Assembly (NCBI GenBank): GCA_026005015.1
Contig: BPKG01000001.1
Location: 997,501-1,061,500, forward strand
Length of the DNA: 64,000 nt
Direction of reading: 5' to 3'
Origin: Burkholderiales bacterium
GTDB lineage: Bacteria > Pseudomonadota > Gammaproteobacteria > Burkholderiales > UBA6910
Under the pieces are notes generated by a model. It made no database searches. It was not told the DNA's origin and saw nothing but the letters and a program-made list of their open reading frames with translations. Positions 27,111 through 35,483 of the stretch are shown here, in pieces; position 1 is the stretch's first letter; each line of letters opens with the position of its first letter. Both the position numbers and the translations under genes were made by a program.

Positions 27111-28172
27111 TCAAGCGAAATACTCTGCAAACGCGATCCAGCCGCGACGGTGGAACGCGTCGGTCCGGGCGCTGGGCGTCCGCCACCCGGCGCTCATCGC
27201 CCGCCGCCGGCGCACCGCCCGCGCCACCGAGTCTTCGAACTGATCCCGCACGTCCTCTTCGAAATCGGCCAGCGCCCGGGCTCGGCCCGCGAGGACCTCC
27301 GCCGCCGCTTGTCCCGCGCGCTCCCCCGAGATCACCGCGGCGGGTATGCCCGCGCCGGTGATGGGGTGAGTGAGGCCCGCGGCGTCGCCCGCGAACAGTA
27401 CCGGACCGTGGACCAGCGCCGGGCGCAAGCCCCCCACGGGAATCGCGCCGCCCGTACGGGACGCGATTTCGCGGCCCACCCGGCCTTCTTCCTGCAGCCG
27501 GCGATGGAGCGCTTCCAGGGGCCCTTTCAAGTCGGGGGCGAAGGCCCGGTCCAGGCCCAATCCCAGGTTGGCCCAGGGCCCCTTGGGGAAAAGCCATGCG
27601 TAGCCGCCTGGATAGTCACTCGAGAGCCAGACCTCGGTGACGGCGCTGGGCCGAGTGAGGGGCACCGTGTACTGCCGAGTCTCCACGCATTCCAGGGACG
27701 ATAATCCCAAAGCCTGGGCCACCCGGGAACGGGGCCCGTCCGCAGCCACCAGGAGCTTGAACTCCACCTCCAGCGGCCCATCGGGCCCCTCCGCCCATGC
27801 CCGCCGCCGGGACAGGTCGATGCCTGCAAGGCACGTGCCCGTCTCCACTTGGGCGCCCGCCGCTGCGGCCGCCCGGACGAAGGCCTGGTCGAAGGCCGCC
27901 CGGTCCACCATCAAGCCGGGGAATGGGGTGCGCTCCCCATGCCCCGAGGGCAGCCGGCTTTCCATGGCTTCGATCCGCTGCAAGAGCACCCCGGGGTCCC
28001 GGGTCCAGCGGCCGAGGGGCAATGGCACGAATTCCGCGCACTGCACCGGCAGGCCCACCACCCGCTTGCGCTCCAGGGCGATCACTCGGAGCCCCCGGCG
28101 CGCCGCCGTCCACGCGGCTGCGCCTCCTGCAGGGCCCAAACCGACCACCAGGAGATCGCAGCGCCGGACCAT
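27111..28172 (-). CDS. lipT: FAD-dependent oxidoreductase LipT (geranylgeranyl-reductase-like)
   Basis: A 353-residue flavoprotein. The FAD-binding start is CDLLVVGLGPAGGAAAWTAARRGLRVIALERK, and a second FAD motif is VLFAGDAAGLTHPITGAGI near residue 255. The family is related to geranylgeranyl reductases. In sHdr-type gene clusters a homologue named LipT accompanies lipS1, lipS2 and sLpl and is thought to supply electrons for lipoate assembly. The gene begins directly after the sLpl stop and ends 12 bp before lipS2, so the set is one operon. Confidence 0.82.
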   Translation of the reverse strand: MVRRCDLLVVGLGPAGGAAAWTAARRGLRVIALERKRVVGLPVQCAEFVPLPLGRWTRDPGVLLQRIEAMESRLPSGHGERTPFPGLMVDRAAFDQAFVRAAAAAGAQVETGTCLAGIDLSRRRAWAEGPDGPLEVEFKLLVAADGPRSRVAQALGLSSLECVETRQYTVPLTRPSAVTEVWLSSDYPGGYAWLFPKGPWANLGLGLDRAFAPDLKGPLEALHRRLQEEGRVGREIASRTGGAIPVGGLRPALVHGPVLFAGDAAGLTHPITGAGIPAAVISGERAGQAAAEVLAGRARALADFEEDVRDQFEDSVARAVRRRRAMSAGWRTPSARTDAFHRRGWIAFAEYFA

Positions 28173-29258
28173 TCAGGAGGGCTCCTCCTGGGAGGAGGGG
28201 TATCGGGACGCGAGCGCTTTGCGCACCACTTGGGCAAAATCGGCGGGCTTCAGCATGAGCAGGTCCACGGACCGCCCAGCGAAAAAAGCCTCCACGCGCT
28301 CTTCCAGGCGCTCGAGGGGCGCATCTTTCAGGTGGGCTTCCAGGTCCATCACCGCCCGCCGCGGCCGCACGAAAAAATCTCCGGTGAACCAGACCTGCCT
28401 GACCCGCTCGCCCGCGGCGTCATAGAGGACGGCGGCGCGCACCAATCCCCCGGGGAACTTCGCTGCCGCCTCCAGCAGGGGCTGCTCCGTTCTGGGGCGG
28501 GTGAGCAGGTGCACCCAGTCGGGATGATCCATTTCCGCCAAGGCCTGACGATAGCGGGCCTCCTCCGGCGGCGTGAGCCCCGAGGGGACGAAATCCACGC
28601 CGAAGGCCCGGGAGAACGCCTCGGCGAGACGGGCCTTGATGTCCGCAAGGGGCGGCGCAGTGCCCAGCAGCTCGGCGAGGCTCGTCACCCGTTCCCGGGC
28701 GGAACCGATCGCCTTGTCCGAGAGCTTGTCCGCGGGGATGCGCAGCACCCGCAGCATGCGCTCCACGTCGAACTGGATCAGCAGGGTCCCCTGGTACATG
28801 AGCGCCTCCCCATCGAAAGCGCCGCCCGTGCCGGAGATCTTGCGCCCGCCCACCTCGATGTCGTTACGCGGCCGGTACCGGGCATCGACGCCGAGAGCGC
28901 GGATCCCCTCCGCCGCCGCTTCGCAGATGCGTCGGGCGATGGCAGCCATGTCCGCCGCTCCCAGCTCCCGCCGGGAGAGGTAGAGTTCCCAGCCGAGCTG
29001 GCCTGGGTCCATGTAGATGGCGCCTCCGCCGGTGATGCGCCGTTGCACGGCGATGCCCTCGGCGGCGCAGCGCTCCAGGTCGAGCTCCTGCTCGGCGCTC
29101 TGGTGGTAACCGAGCAGCGCTGACGGGAGAAACTGGAGAAACCGCAGCGTGGGCGGCGCCTCACCCGCCTGGCGCGCCTCCAGCAGGGCCCGGTTGAGGG
29201 CCATGTTCTCCGCCGCCCGGCGAATCCCCGTATCGAGCAAGCGCCAGCGTGCGGTCAC
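28173..29258 (-). CDS. sulfur-oxidation lipoate-protein ligase sLpl(AB)
   Basis: Attaches lipoate or octanoate to the lipoate-binding protein of the sHdr system. The 361 residues start at a GTG after a G-rich ribosome site. The LplA-type loop is VQRRITGGGAIYMDPGQLGWELY and the lysine loop is GGRKISGTGGAFDGEAL. The C-terminal third (RTEQPLLEAAAKFPGG to LMLKPADFAQVV) is the LplB-like accessory domain, so both parts are fused. It lies 10 bp after lipS1 and abuts lipT. A longer upstream frame to 29321 overlaps lipS1 and looks untranslated. Confidence 0.88.
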   Translation of the reverse strand: MTARWRLLDTGIRRAAENMALNRALLEARQAGEAPPTLRFLQFLPSALLGYHQSAEQELDLERCAAEGIAVQRRITGGGAIYMDPGQLGWELYLSRRELGAADMAAIARRICEAAAEGIRALGVDARYRPRNDIEVGGRKISGTGGAFDGEALMYQGTLLIQFDVERMLRVLRIPADKLSDKAIGSARERVTSLAELLGTAPPLADIKARLAEAFSRAFGVDFVPSGLTPPEEARYRQALAEMDHPDWVHLLTRPRTEQPLLEAAAKFPGGLVRAAVLYDAAGERVRQVWFTGDFFVRPRRAVMDLEAHLKDAPLERLEERVEAFFAGRSVDLLMLKPADFAQVVRKALASRYPSSQEEPS

Positions 29259-29268
29259 GGTCCCCCCT

Positions 29269-30426
29269 TCAGCCCGGCGATCCCGACACCACGACCCGGA
29301 TTCCGGCGAGCCCGCCGGCACCGGCCGGGGGTCGGCTGCGCCGTCGTTCCTCTTCGATCACGCGATCGAGGTCGATCGTGAGACCCTCGCTGTCGCCCTC
29401 CAGGGCAAGCACTTCGTCCCCCACCGCGATGGAGCAGCAGGCGGGCGTCACCCGCACGTCCCGCCCCAGGCGCGCCGCCAGCTCCACCATGCCGTCCGCA
29501 GGATGAGCGATGCCGTTCAGCCCCGCCAGCACCGCGTAGGCGTCGATCTCGGTCTTAGCCCGGCCCGCTGGGCGGGCGCAGCCCAGGAGGATCGGCGTGT
29601 CGGGCAGGGCCTCCCGGGCGTCCATGAAAAAGGCCCCCACCTCCTTCGGGTCCGTCGTGGCGAAGGGGCGGTGCGCCGGCGCGTAAAAGGGCATCACCAC
29701 CACCAGCACCAGCGCATCTGGCGGATGGCGCTTGAGCATCTCCAGGGCGTTCCACTCCCCCAGGAGCCGACCGTAGTGCAGGCCAATCACGATATGGGGC
29801 ACCACCTTGAGGGAAGTCTCGGTAAGGTACGCCAGGGAGGCCTCGAAGTCCTCCACGCCGCGGCGCAGGTGGTAGACCTGGCGGATGGTGTCCTGGGCGC
29901 CGATCACGTCCATCATGGCGGCGTCGATTCCGGAGTCTTCCATGCGCCGGGCAATGTCCCGGTCCACCAGCGCCGTGTGCAGCGCGATCTTGAACCCGGG
30001 GAAGGCGTCCTTGATGCGCCGGATCACGGGGTAAAAAGGCCCGTACTCCACCTCGTTGCGGTGGTTGGAGCCGCCGGTGAGGAGCATCCCCCGGGCGCCC
30101 GCGGCGATCTGCTCGTTCACCACTTGCCACAGGGCTTCGGGCGTCCTGGCAGGGATCATGGGCTCCAAGATCTTGGCCTTGCAGTGGTCGCAGGCGAGCT
30201 TGCATTCGGGCCCGGTGATGGACACGGCGGGCCAGGCGCTCTTGCCGCAACCGGCGATCTCGGAGGTGGCGTAGGCCTTGAACGTGGGGGTATAGAAATT
30301 GATCCCGTCTATGCGCTCGCCGCTGAGCCTGCCGTAGCGGGAGGCCATGCCATCGACCAGCCGGGGATCCAGCTCCAGGTCCTCCAGCGCCTCCACGCGC
30401 TCAACGATGCTCAACCAGTCGGACAT
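29269..30426 (-). CDS. lipS1: radical SAM sulfur-insertion enzyme LipS1 type
   Basis: Partner of LipS2 in lipoate assembly. The 385 residues contain the SAM-cluster motif CKLACDHC near residue 74, followed by glycine-rich LLTGGSNHRNEVEYGPF. Cysteines in LGCARPAGRAKTE and TPACCSIAVG near the C-terminus may hold an auxiliary cluster that donates sulfur. The gene follows lbpA directly (46 bp). The LipS1 name rests on gene order and could be swapped with the gene at 25968-27098. Confidence 0.8.
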   Translation of the reverse strand: MSDWLSIVERVEALEDLELDPRLVDGMASRYGRLSGERIDGINFYTPTFKAYATSEIAGCGKSAWPAVSITGPECKLACDHCKAKILEPMIPARTPEALWQVVNEQIAAGARGMLLTGGSNHRNEVEYGPFYPVIRRIKDAFPGFKIALHTALVDRDIARRMEDSGIDAAMMDVIGAQDTIRQVYHLRRGVEDFEASLAYLTETSLKVVPHIVIGLHYGRLLGEWNALEMLKRHPPDALVLVVVMPFYAPAHRPFATTDPKEVGAFFMDAREALPDTPILLGCARPAGRAKTEIDAYAVLAGLNGIAHPADGMVELAARLGRDVRVTPACCSIAVGDEVLALEGDSEGLTIDLDRVIEEERRRSRPPAGAGGLAGIRVVVSGSPG

Positions 30427-30472
30427 GAGAATTTCTTCTTTTCTCTATGCCTCCGTGGTTGCATCCTCATGC

Positions 30473-30913
30473 TCAAGCGCAACCGCCGAAACCGTCGGCC
30501 TGCATCTTGGCCTCGAAGGCCTGGGCGGCGGCCGCCCCCGTCTGGAGGTTCGCCGATTCCGCATCCCACTGGCTCGGCTTCATCTTGACCAGCCAGCCGG
30601 CGCCGTAGGGATCCGCGTTGATGGTGCCCGGCTTCGCCTGCACCGCGTCGTTGACGGCGATCACCTCGCCCGAGACCGGCGCCTTGACCGGACCGACCCA
30701 CTTGCCGGACTCCACGGTGCACACGGACTTGTTGAGTTCGACGTTTTTTCCCACCTTCTTTGGCGTATACGAGACGATCTCCCCCGCCAGCGCACAGGCG
30801 TAGCTGGTCAAGCCGACGGTGACGGTGCCGTCCGCCTCCCGGCGCGCCCACACGTTGTTCTCCACGTTGTAGTACAAGTCGTCAGGAAAGTTGCAGCCTC
30901 GCACGGTCGCCAT
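30473..30913 (-). CDS. lbpA: lipoate-binding protein LbpA
   Basis: A GcvH-like carrier dedicated to sulfur oxidation. The 146 residues hold the lipoyl hairpin with the modified lysine in CTVESGKWVGPVKAPVSGEV (about residues 66-85). The N-terminus CNFPDDLYYNVENNVWARREADGTVTVGLTSYACALAGEI is typical of LbpA. Its lipoyl arm is thought to carry sulfur intermediates for the sHdr complex, replacing thiol disulfides. It lies between a DsrE-family gene and lipS1. Confidence 0.93.
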   Translation of the reverse strand: MATVRGCNFPDDLYYNVENNVWARREADGTVTVGLTSYACALAGEIVSYTPKKVGKNVELNKSVCTVESGKWVGPVKAPVSGEVIAVNDAVQAKPGTINADPYGAGWLVKMKPSQWDAESANLQTGAAAAQAFEAKMQADGFGGCA

Positions 30914-30936
30914 GTCGGTTCCCCTTTATTTGTCGT

Positions 30937-31332
30937 TCAGAAAAACATGGTCTTGTCGCAGCCGAGGATCAGGTCCGCCAGGGCCCCCGCAGGAGAGATT
31001 TCGTCCACCTCGTCGATCACCTCTTCCACCTCCAGCTCGTAGCCCGGCATCGCCGGCTTGCACAGGTGGAGCCTGACGCCCGCCGCCTTCGCCTCGCGCA
31101 TGAACTCGATGATTTTCTTACCGCCTTTCATGGCGGTCAAATTCTCCGGCACACCCTTCTGGGCGAGCAGCACCCCCTCCATGGTGAGGAAGATGCGCAC
31201 GTCCGCGTCCATAGAGGCGAGGAGGGCCCCGATGTAGAACGGCGTGGCGCAGCGGTGGGGCGTGCTGGGGCCGCTGGTCATCACGATGACCACCCGCTGC
31301 TCCCCGTGATCCAGGTAATGGGACTCGGCCAT
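30937..31332 (-). CDS. DsrE-family sulfurtransferase-like protein
   Basis: A 131-residue cytoplasmic protein of the DsrE/F-like fold: VVIVMTSGPSTPHRCATPFYIGALLASMDADVRIFLTMEG, and RLHLCKPAMPGYE with the likely reactive cysteine near residue 90. The start ATG overlaps the stop of the preceding lipoate-binding gene by one base. It is different from the DsrE protein at 37750-38262. A role in passing sulfane sulfur to or from the lipoyl carriers is inferred from its place between two of them. Confidence 0.85.
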   Translation of the reverse strand: MAESHYLDHGEQRVVIVMTSGPSTPHRCATPFYIGALLASMDADVRIFLTMEGVLLAQKGVPENLTAMKGGKKIIEFMREAKAAGVRLHLCKPAMPGYELEVEEVIDEVDEISPAGALADLILGCDKTMFF

Positions 31333-31778
31333 CAGGACGAGGGCCTTTCGCAGCGGATGTCCTCGCGCCGGGCCCGGGCGCAGTAGCCCGTGCGGGCCGC
31401 CTCGCCGGTCACCAGGCCTTCGAGGGCTTTCTCCAGATCGCCAGCGGGCCGCACCCGGGCGATCCAGGCGTCGAAGGGAGCACGATTGAGCAGCGCCGGA
31501 TCGTCCAGCACTTCGGGGTTGGCCGCTTCGATGGTGCAATCGAAGGGATTGGGCACGGGCCCCGCCCACTTACCGCTTTCGATGGTGGCCACGGGCTTGC
31601 CGGCGGGCCGCAGCGTCCCCGGGCGGCGCACCCGCACGTGCAGGATCCGGCCGGCAATGGTTTGGGAGAGGTCGGTCATGCCCACGGACACCGTCCCGTC
31701 GTTCTCCACGCGGACCCAGATCTGGTACTCCCCATCGTAATACAGCTCGGGTCGAAACTCGCAGCCATTGCACTCCAT
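31332..31778 (-). CDS. second, divergent lipoate-binding protein (LbpA-like)
   Basis: A 148-residue GcvH-like protein. The lipoyl lysine is retained in VATIESGKWAGPVPNPFDCTI, and the N-terminus CNGCEFRPELYYDGEYQIWVRVENDGTVSVGMTDLSQTIAGRI parallels LbpA. It differs strongly from the LbpA at 30473-30913, with two N-terminal cysteines (CNGC) and a cysteine-bearing C-terminal tail. It follows shdrB2 by 87 bp and precedes the DsrE gene. Two such carriers in one cluster are known from some sulfur oxidisers, and they may act at different steps. Confidence 0.85.
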   Translation of the reverse strand: MECNGCEFRPELYYDGEYQIWVRVENDGTVSVGMTDLSQTIAGRILHVRVRRPGTLRPAGKPVATIESGKWAGPVPNPFDCTIEAANPEVLDDPALLNRAPFDAWIARVRPAGDLEKALEGLVTGEAARTGYCARARREDIRCERPSS

Positions 31779-31865
31779 GGCGGTCAGCTTACACGAGCCT
31801 CCAGCGCAAGGCACGCGTGCCGGCCGTGCAGGGGCGCCTACCGCCGACCATCCATCACCGGAAGC

Positions 31866-32780
31866 TCAGATGATCCCTTTTTCGTGCAGGAAATCCAGCG
31901 AGTCGCTCACGTTCTCGTGAATCCCGAGCTTTCTCGCCGACAATCCCATGGCCAGGCCCAGGAGCTGGGTGAAATAGAGGATCTTCACGCTGGTCTTGAT
32001 CCCGAACTGGGTCTCGGCGCGCACCTGGTGCATCTCCAGCCCGGAATGGCAGGTGGGGCATTCGGTGGCGATGACCTCGGCCCCCGCTTCTTCGGCCGCC
32101 TGCAGCAGGTTGAGCACCAGTTGGGTGGAGGTGTCCGCGTCGGACAGGGTATGGGCGCCGCCGCAACAGGCGGTCTTCAGAGGGAAGTCCACGTTCACCG
32201 CTCCGGCCGCCGCCAGCAGATCGTCCATGAAGTGGGGCTTATGGGTGGACTCGGAGCCCGGCCCCCGGTCCTTCTCCGGAAAGATCTGCCGCGGGCGCGT
32301 GTACATGCAGCCGTAGTAGTTGGCCACCCTGATGCCGTTCAGGCTCTTCTTGAGGCGCGCCTTGATGCCCTCCGGGCCCAGCTCCTCCATGAGCCATTCC
32401 AGCAAGTGGAGGGTGCGCACGTCCCCCTTGTACACCGGATCGTCGGCCTGCCGCGCCAGATCCTGCACGGTCTTGAGGGCTTCCTCGGAGGTGGCCAGCT
32501 CGTATTCGGCTTTCTTCAGGTTGTGATAGCAGCCGTTGCAGGGCGCCATCACGGTATCGAACCCCATCTTCACGCCGGCGATGGCCAGGTTGCGCGCCGA
32601 CATGTAGGTCTGGAGCATGGGATGGACGTTCTTCACCTCCATGGCCCCGCAGCAGTTCCAGTCCTCCAGATCGTGCATCTCCAGCTCCAGCGCCTTCACC
32701 AGCGCCCGGGTGGAGCGGTCGTAGGGACCGCCGGAGCCTTCTAGCGCGCAGCCGGGGTAATACGCCACTTTGGACATCAT
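31866..32780 (-). CDS. shdrB2: sulfur-oxidising heterodisulfide reductase-like subunit sHdrB2
   Basis: A 304-residue protein of two CCG domains expected to bind noncubane iron-sulfur clusters. The cysteine groups are GCALEGSG..NCCGAMEV, APCNGCYHN, GCMYTRP, TACCGGAHT and ATECPTCHSG. In the sHdr complex the B subunits hold the catalytic sulfur site. It follows shdrC2 by 12 bp. The complex oxidises protein-bound sulfane sulfur in the cytoplasm, with sulfite as a likely product. Confidence 0.93.
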   Translation of the reverse strand: MMSKVAYYPGCALEGSGGPYDRSTRALVKALELEMHDLEDWNCCGAMEVKNVHPMLQTYMSARNLAIAGVKMGFDTVMAPCNGCYHNLKKAEYELATSEEALKTVQDLARQADDPVYKGDVRTLHLLEWLMEELGPEGIKARLKKSLNGIRVANYYGCMYTRPRQIFPEKDRGPGSESTHKPHFMDDLLAAAGAVNVDFPLKTACCGGAHTLSDADTSTQLVLNLLQAAEEAGAEVIATECPTCHSGLEMHQVRAETQFGIKTSVKILYFTQLLGLAMGLSARKLGIHENVSDSLDFLHEKGII

Positions 32781-32792
32781 TGACTCCTCACG

Positions 32793-33563
32793 TCAACCAT
32801 GGGCGATGCGCTTCTGCTCCTCCACGTACCGGCGCAGGATCTCGCCGGTGCGACCCCACGACCGGGTGCGCGGCTTGAACACCAGGTTCCACGCCATGTG
32901 CATAGGCATGAGGATGGGCACGCGGGCGAGGAAGCGGCCGATACGCCCCTTCTTGAGCTCGGTCCACTTGTTCATGCGGGCGACGAAGATCCCCAGCCAG
33001 CCCCGGGTGGCGAGCTGCCAGAGGTTCTGGCGGGTCTGCTTGAAAAAGTTGAGCAGCACCTCGGAATCCTCGATCCGCCCCCGCTCCAGGCACTGGCGGG
33101 TGAACTCCTCGTCGAACAGGGTGGAGGGGGCCTTGGGCACGTAGCCCTGGTCTTCCATCCAGTGCTGGATGGCCTTCATCACCCCTTCCGGCCGCACGTC
33201 CTTCGGGCAGATGTTGGTGCACTTGTTGCACGACACGCACTGCCAGATGATGTCCTTGTCCTTGAGCAGCTCGTCCTTGAGGCCCAGGCGGACCAGGTAG
33301 ATCCAGTAGCGGGGGTTAAAGTCGATGTTGATGGCGTACATGGTGCAGGAATTGGTGCAGGACCCGCACTGCCAGCAGCGATGCACGTTTTCGCCGCCCC
33401 CGTACGCCTGGATGGTCTTCTCGAAGTCCTCGTCGTAGTCGGTGAGGGTGCGCGGCAGGATCATGGTGTTCCAGTGCCCGGAAACGTCCACCCCGTCCAC
33501 CACCAGCTTATCCGCCTGGAGCACCTGCTCCGGCGCGAGCAACGTCTTCTCGTGTATCGGCAT
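32793..33563 (-). CDS. shdrC2: sulfur-oxidising heterodisulfide reductase-like subunit sHdrC2
   Basis: A 256-residue ferredoxin-type electron-transfer subunit with two [4Fe-4S] motifs, CWQCGSCTNSC near residue 63 and CVSCNKCTNICP near residue 108. The C-terminal half contains a basic amphipathic stretch (KKGRIGRFLARVPIL). It lies between the hypothetical protein and shdrB2 in the usual C1-B1-A-hyp-C2-B2 order. Confidence 0.93.
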   Translation of the reverse strand: MPIHEKTLLAPEQVLQADKLVVDGVDVSGHWNTMILPRTLTDYDEDFEKTIQAYGGGENVHRCWQCGSCTNSCTMYAINIDFNPRYWIYLVRLGLKDELLKDKDIIWQCVSCNKCTNICPKDVRPEGVMKAIQHWMEDQGYVPKAPSTLFDEEFTRQCLERGRIEDSEVLLNFFKQTRQNLWQLATRGWLGIFVARMNKWTELKKGRIGRFLARVPILMPMHMAWNLVFKPRTRSWGRTGEILRRYVEEQKRIAHG

Positions 33564-33583
33564 GGGTTTGCCTGCTCCTCGCT

Positions 33584-34456
33584 TCAGCTCCGCTGGCCGG
33601 TTGCGGCCTTTTTCACCCGCGTCCGGCCGTCGAGGCAGTCGATGCCCAGCAGCTTCTTCAACTGCTCCCCCGGCTGGGCGCCACGGCCGAAATCGCCCCC
33701 CAGGTTGCCCTCCGCCACCGAGCGTAGGTAGGTCACATAGGCCTGGGCCAGCACCAGGTCGATCCAGAAATGCACGTCCCGGAACACGCCCTGTTCGGCA
33801 ATCCGGGCCTTGAGCCAGACGCGGGCGCCTTCGAACGTCTCGGGGCTGGCGTCGAGGGCTAAGCCCCCCGAGGCGTCGCGCTCCCGGACGAACTCCCGCA
33901 GCGCGCCACTGCGGGTGGCCGGGTCCCAGACCCAGCGGCTCATGAGGGGATAGCGCACCGGGTCGAGGAAGTGAAGCAGCTCGGCGGCGAAGTCAAAGGC
34001 CGCGCGCCGGGCTTTGGCGGCGAGCCGGGCGTCTCCGGTAACGCCCTGGGCCGCCGCCACGAGTTCCGCAGCGAAACGCTCCATCCGCTCCCGCACCCCT
34101 CCTGGGCCCTCCAGCAACGCCTGCAGCGCCCCGCGCAGCCACGCCTCCCCGGCCGCGGCGAGCAGGGGATGGATCCGCCTGCGGGCGGTGAACACCGCGC
34201 CCAGGAGCCGCTCGGCGTCGGGGAACGCCACGGCCGCATGACGCCCCTCGCCCAAGAGCTCGGCGAAGAGCCGCCGCTTGGCGTCGAGGCGCTCTAGGCA
34301 GACCTCGATCCCGCCGCTCGCCTCCAGGCTCACCTGCAGGGCGGCCAGGTGGTGGAGAAACAGCCGTTCGTCCAGAGCGACCGGCAGCTCGGCGGGAACG
34401 ATCAAATCACGCTCGGGCGCCGGCGGCTCATGCCGCTGCTTTGTGAACCAGAGCAT
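33584..34456 (-). CDS. conserved hypothetical protein of the shdr cluster
   Basis: A 290-residue soluble protein, mainly helical and rich in Leu, Ala and Arg, with no cofactor motif that I can see. A protein of unknown function at this exact place, between shdrA and shdrC2, is a standing part of shdr clusters. It overlaps the shdrA end by 29 bp, so translation is coupled. The only visible feature of note is a Trp-rich middle (YPLMSRWVWDP). Confidence 0.85.
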   Translation of the reverse strand: MLWFTKQRHEPPAPERDLIVPAELPVALDERLFLHHLAALQVSLEASGGIEVCLERLDAKRRLFAELLGEGRHAAVAFPDAERLLGAVFTARRRIHPLLAAAGEAWLRGALQALLEGPGGVRERMERFAAELVAAAQGVTGDARLAAKARRAAFDFAAELLHFLDPVRYPLMSRWVWDPATRSGALREFVRERDASGGLALDASPETFEGARVWLKARIAEQGVFRDVHFWIDLVLAQAYVTYLRSVAEGNLGGDFGRGAQPGEQLKKLLGIDCLDGRTRVKKAATGQRS

Positions 34457-35483
34457 TCAGGTCTCCGACCGCCCTCATGGCCATCGCTAGGCCGTGGGAG
34501 ACGCAGGTGTCGATGTCTTCGGGCCCGAGGGCGGCGCCCCCCACGTAGACGCCACGGCGGGTGCTGCTGAAGGAGCTGGTGTAGTGCTCGCCGCGCTCCA
34601 GGAAGCCGTGCTTCTCCAGTCCCACCCCGAACACCCGGGCGATCTCCGGGTTGTCCAGGTTCGGGTCCATGCCGATGGCGTGGACCACCAGATCCATGGG
34701 AATCACGATGGGGCGCTTGACCAGGGTGTCCTCCCCTTTCACCAGGAGCCGCCCGTCGGGCCCCTGGGTGACCTCGGCAATGCGGGCCTTCACGAACTTG
34801 GTCTTAAACTCCTCCTGGGATTTCCAGTAGTACTTGTCCTCGTACAGCCCGAAGGTGCGGATGTCCATGTAGTAGATAAAGACATCCGTCTTGGGAGAGA
34901 TCTCCTTGATCTCTATCGCCAGGTTGGCGGAGACGGTGCAACAGATCTTGGAGCACCACTCCCGCCCGATCTGTCGGTCGCGGGAACCCACGCACAGCAG
35001 GATCGCCACCCGCTCCGGCACCCGCCCGTCGGACGGACAATAGATCTTGCCGGCGGCCACCATCTGTTCCACCTGGGTGGTGGTCACCACGTCCTCGAAG
35101 GTGCCGAAGCCCCACTCGGGCTTGTTGATGGAGTCGAAATGGGTGAAGCCGGTGCCGAGGAGGATGGCACCGCACTTGACCGTCTGGCCGTTGGACAGCG
35201 TCGCCGTGAAGTCGCCGTGGCTGCCCTCCACCTTCGTCACCCTGGCGCTTTTGTGCACGGTAATCAGCGGGTTCTCCACCACCCGCTTGACCATGCGGCC
35301 GATGGCGTCCTTGGCCCATTCCCCGGAAGGGACCAGCTTGGCGTAGCCGGAGAGGATCGGCGCGCCTCCCAGAATGTTCTCCTTCTCCACCAGCACGACC
35401 CGCTGGCCCGCCGAAGCCACCGCCGCCGCCGCCGACAACCCGGTGGGGCCCGCCCCCACCACCAGCACAGTTTTTTCCGTCAT
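34428..35483 (-). CDS. shdrA: sulfur-oxidising heterodisulfide reductase-like subunit sHdrA
   Basis: The flavin subunit of the complex, 351 residues. The FAD-binding loop is VLVVGAGPTGLSAAAAVASAG at the N-terminus. The HdrA-type cysteine region is CVGSRDRQIGREWCSKICC near residue 170. The C-terminal FAD contact is RGVYVGGAALGPEDI. It lacks the extra ferredoxin and thioredoxin-reductase parts of methanogen HdrA, as is usual in sHdr. The ATG overlaps the shdrB1 stop by 4 bp; a longer upstream frame is not used. Confidence 0.93.
   Translation of the reverse strand: MTEKTVLVVGAGPTGLSAAAAVASAGQRVVLVEKENILGGAPILSGYAKLVPSGEWAKDAIGRMVKRVVENPLITVHKSARVTKVEGSHGDFTATLSNGQTVKCGAILLGTGFTHFDSINKPEWGFGTFEDVVTTTQVEQMVAAGKIYCPSDGRVPERVAILLCVGSRDRQIGREWCSKICCTVSANLAIEIKEISPKTDVFIYYMDIRTFGLYEDKYYWKSQEEFKTKFVKARIAEVTQGPDGRLLVKGEDTLVKRPIVIPMDLVVHAIGMDPNLDNPEIARVFGVGLEKHGFLERGEHYTSSFSSTRRGVYVGGAALGPEDIDTCVSHGLAMAMRAVGDLNALVHKAAA

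Noticed and set aside
25968-30426. Calling the two radical SAM proteins biotin synthase or ThiH
   Set aside because: No biotin or thiamine genes are nearby and both sit beside lbpA, sLpl and lipT.
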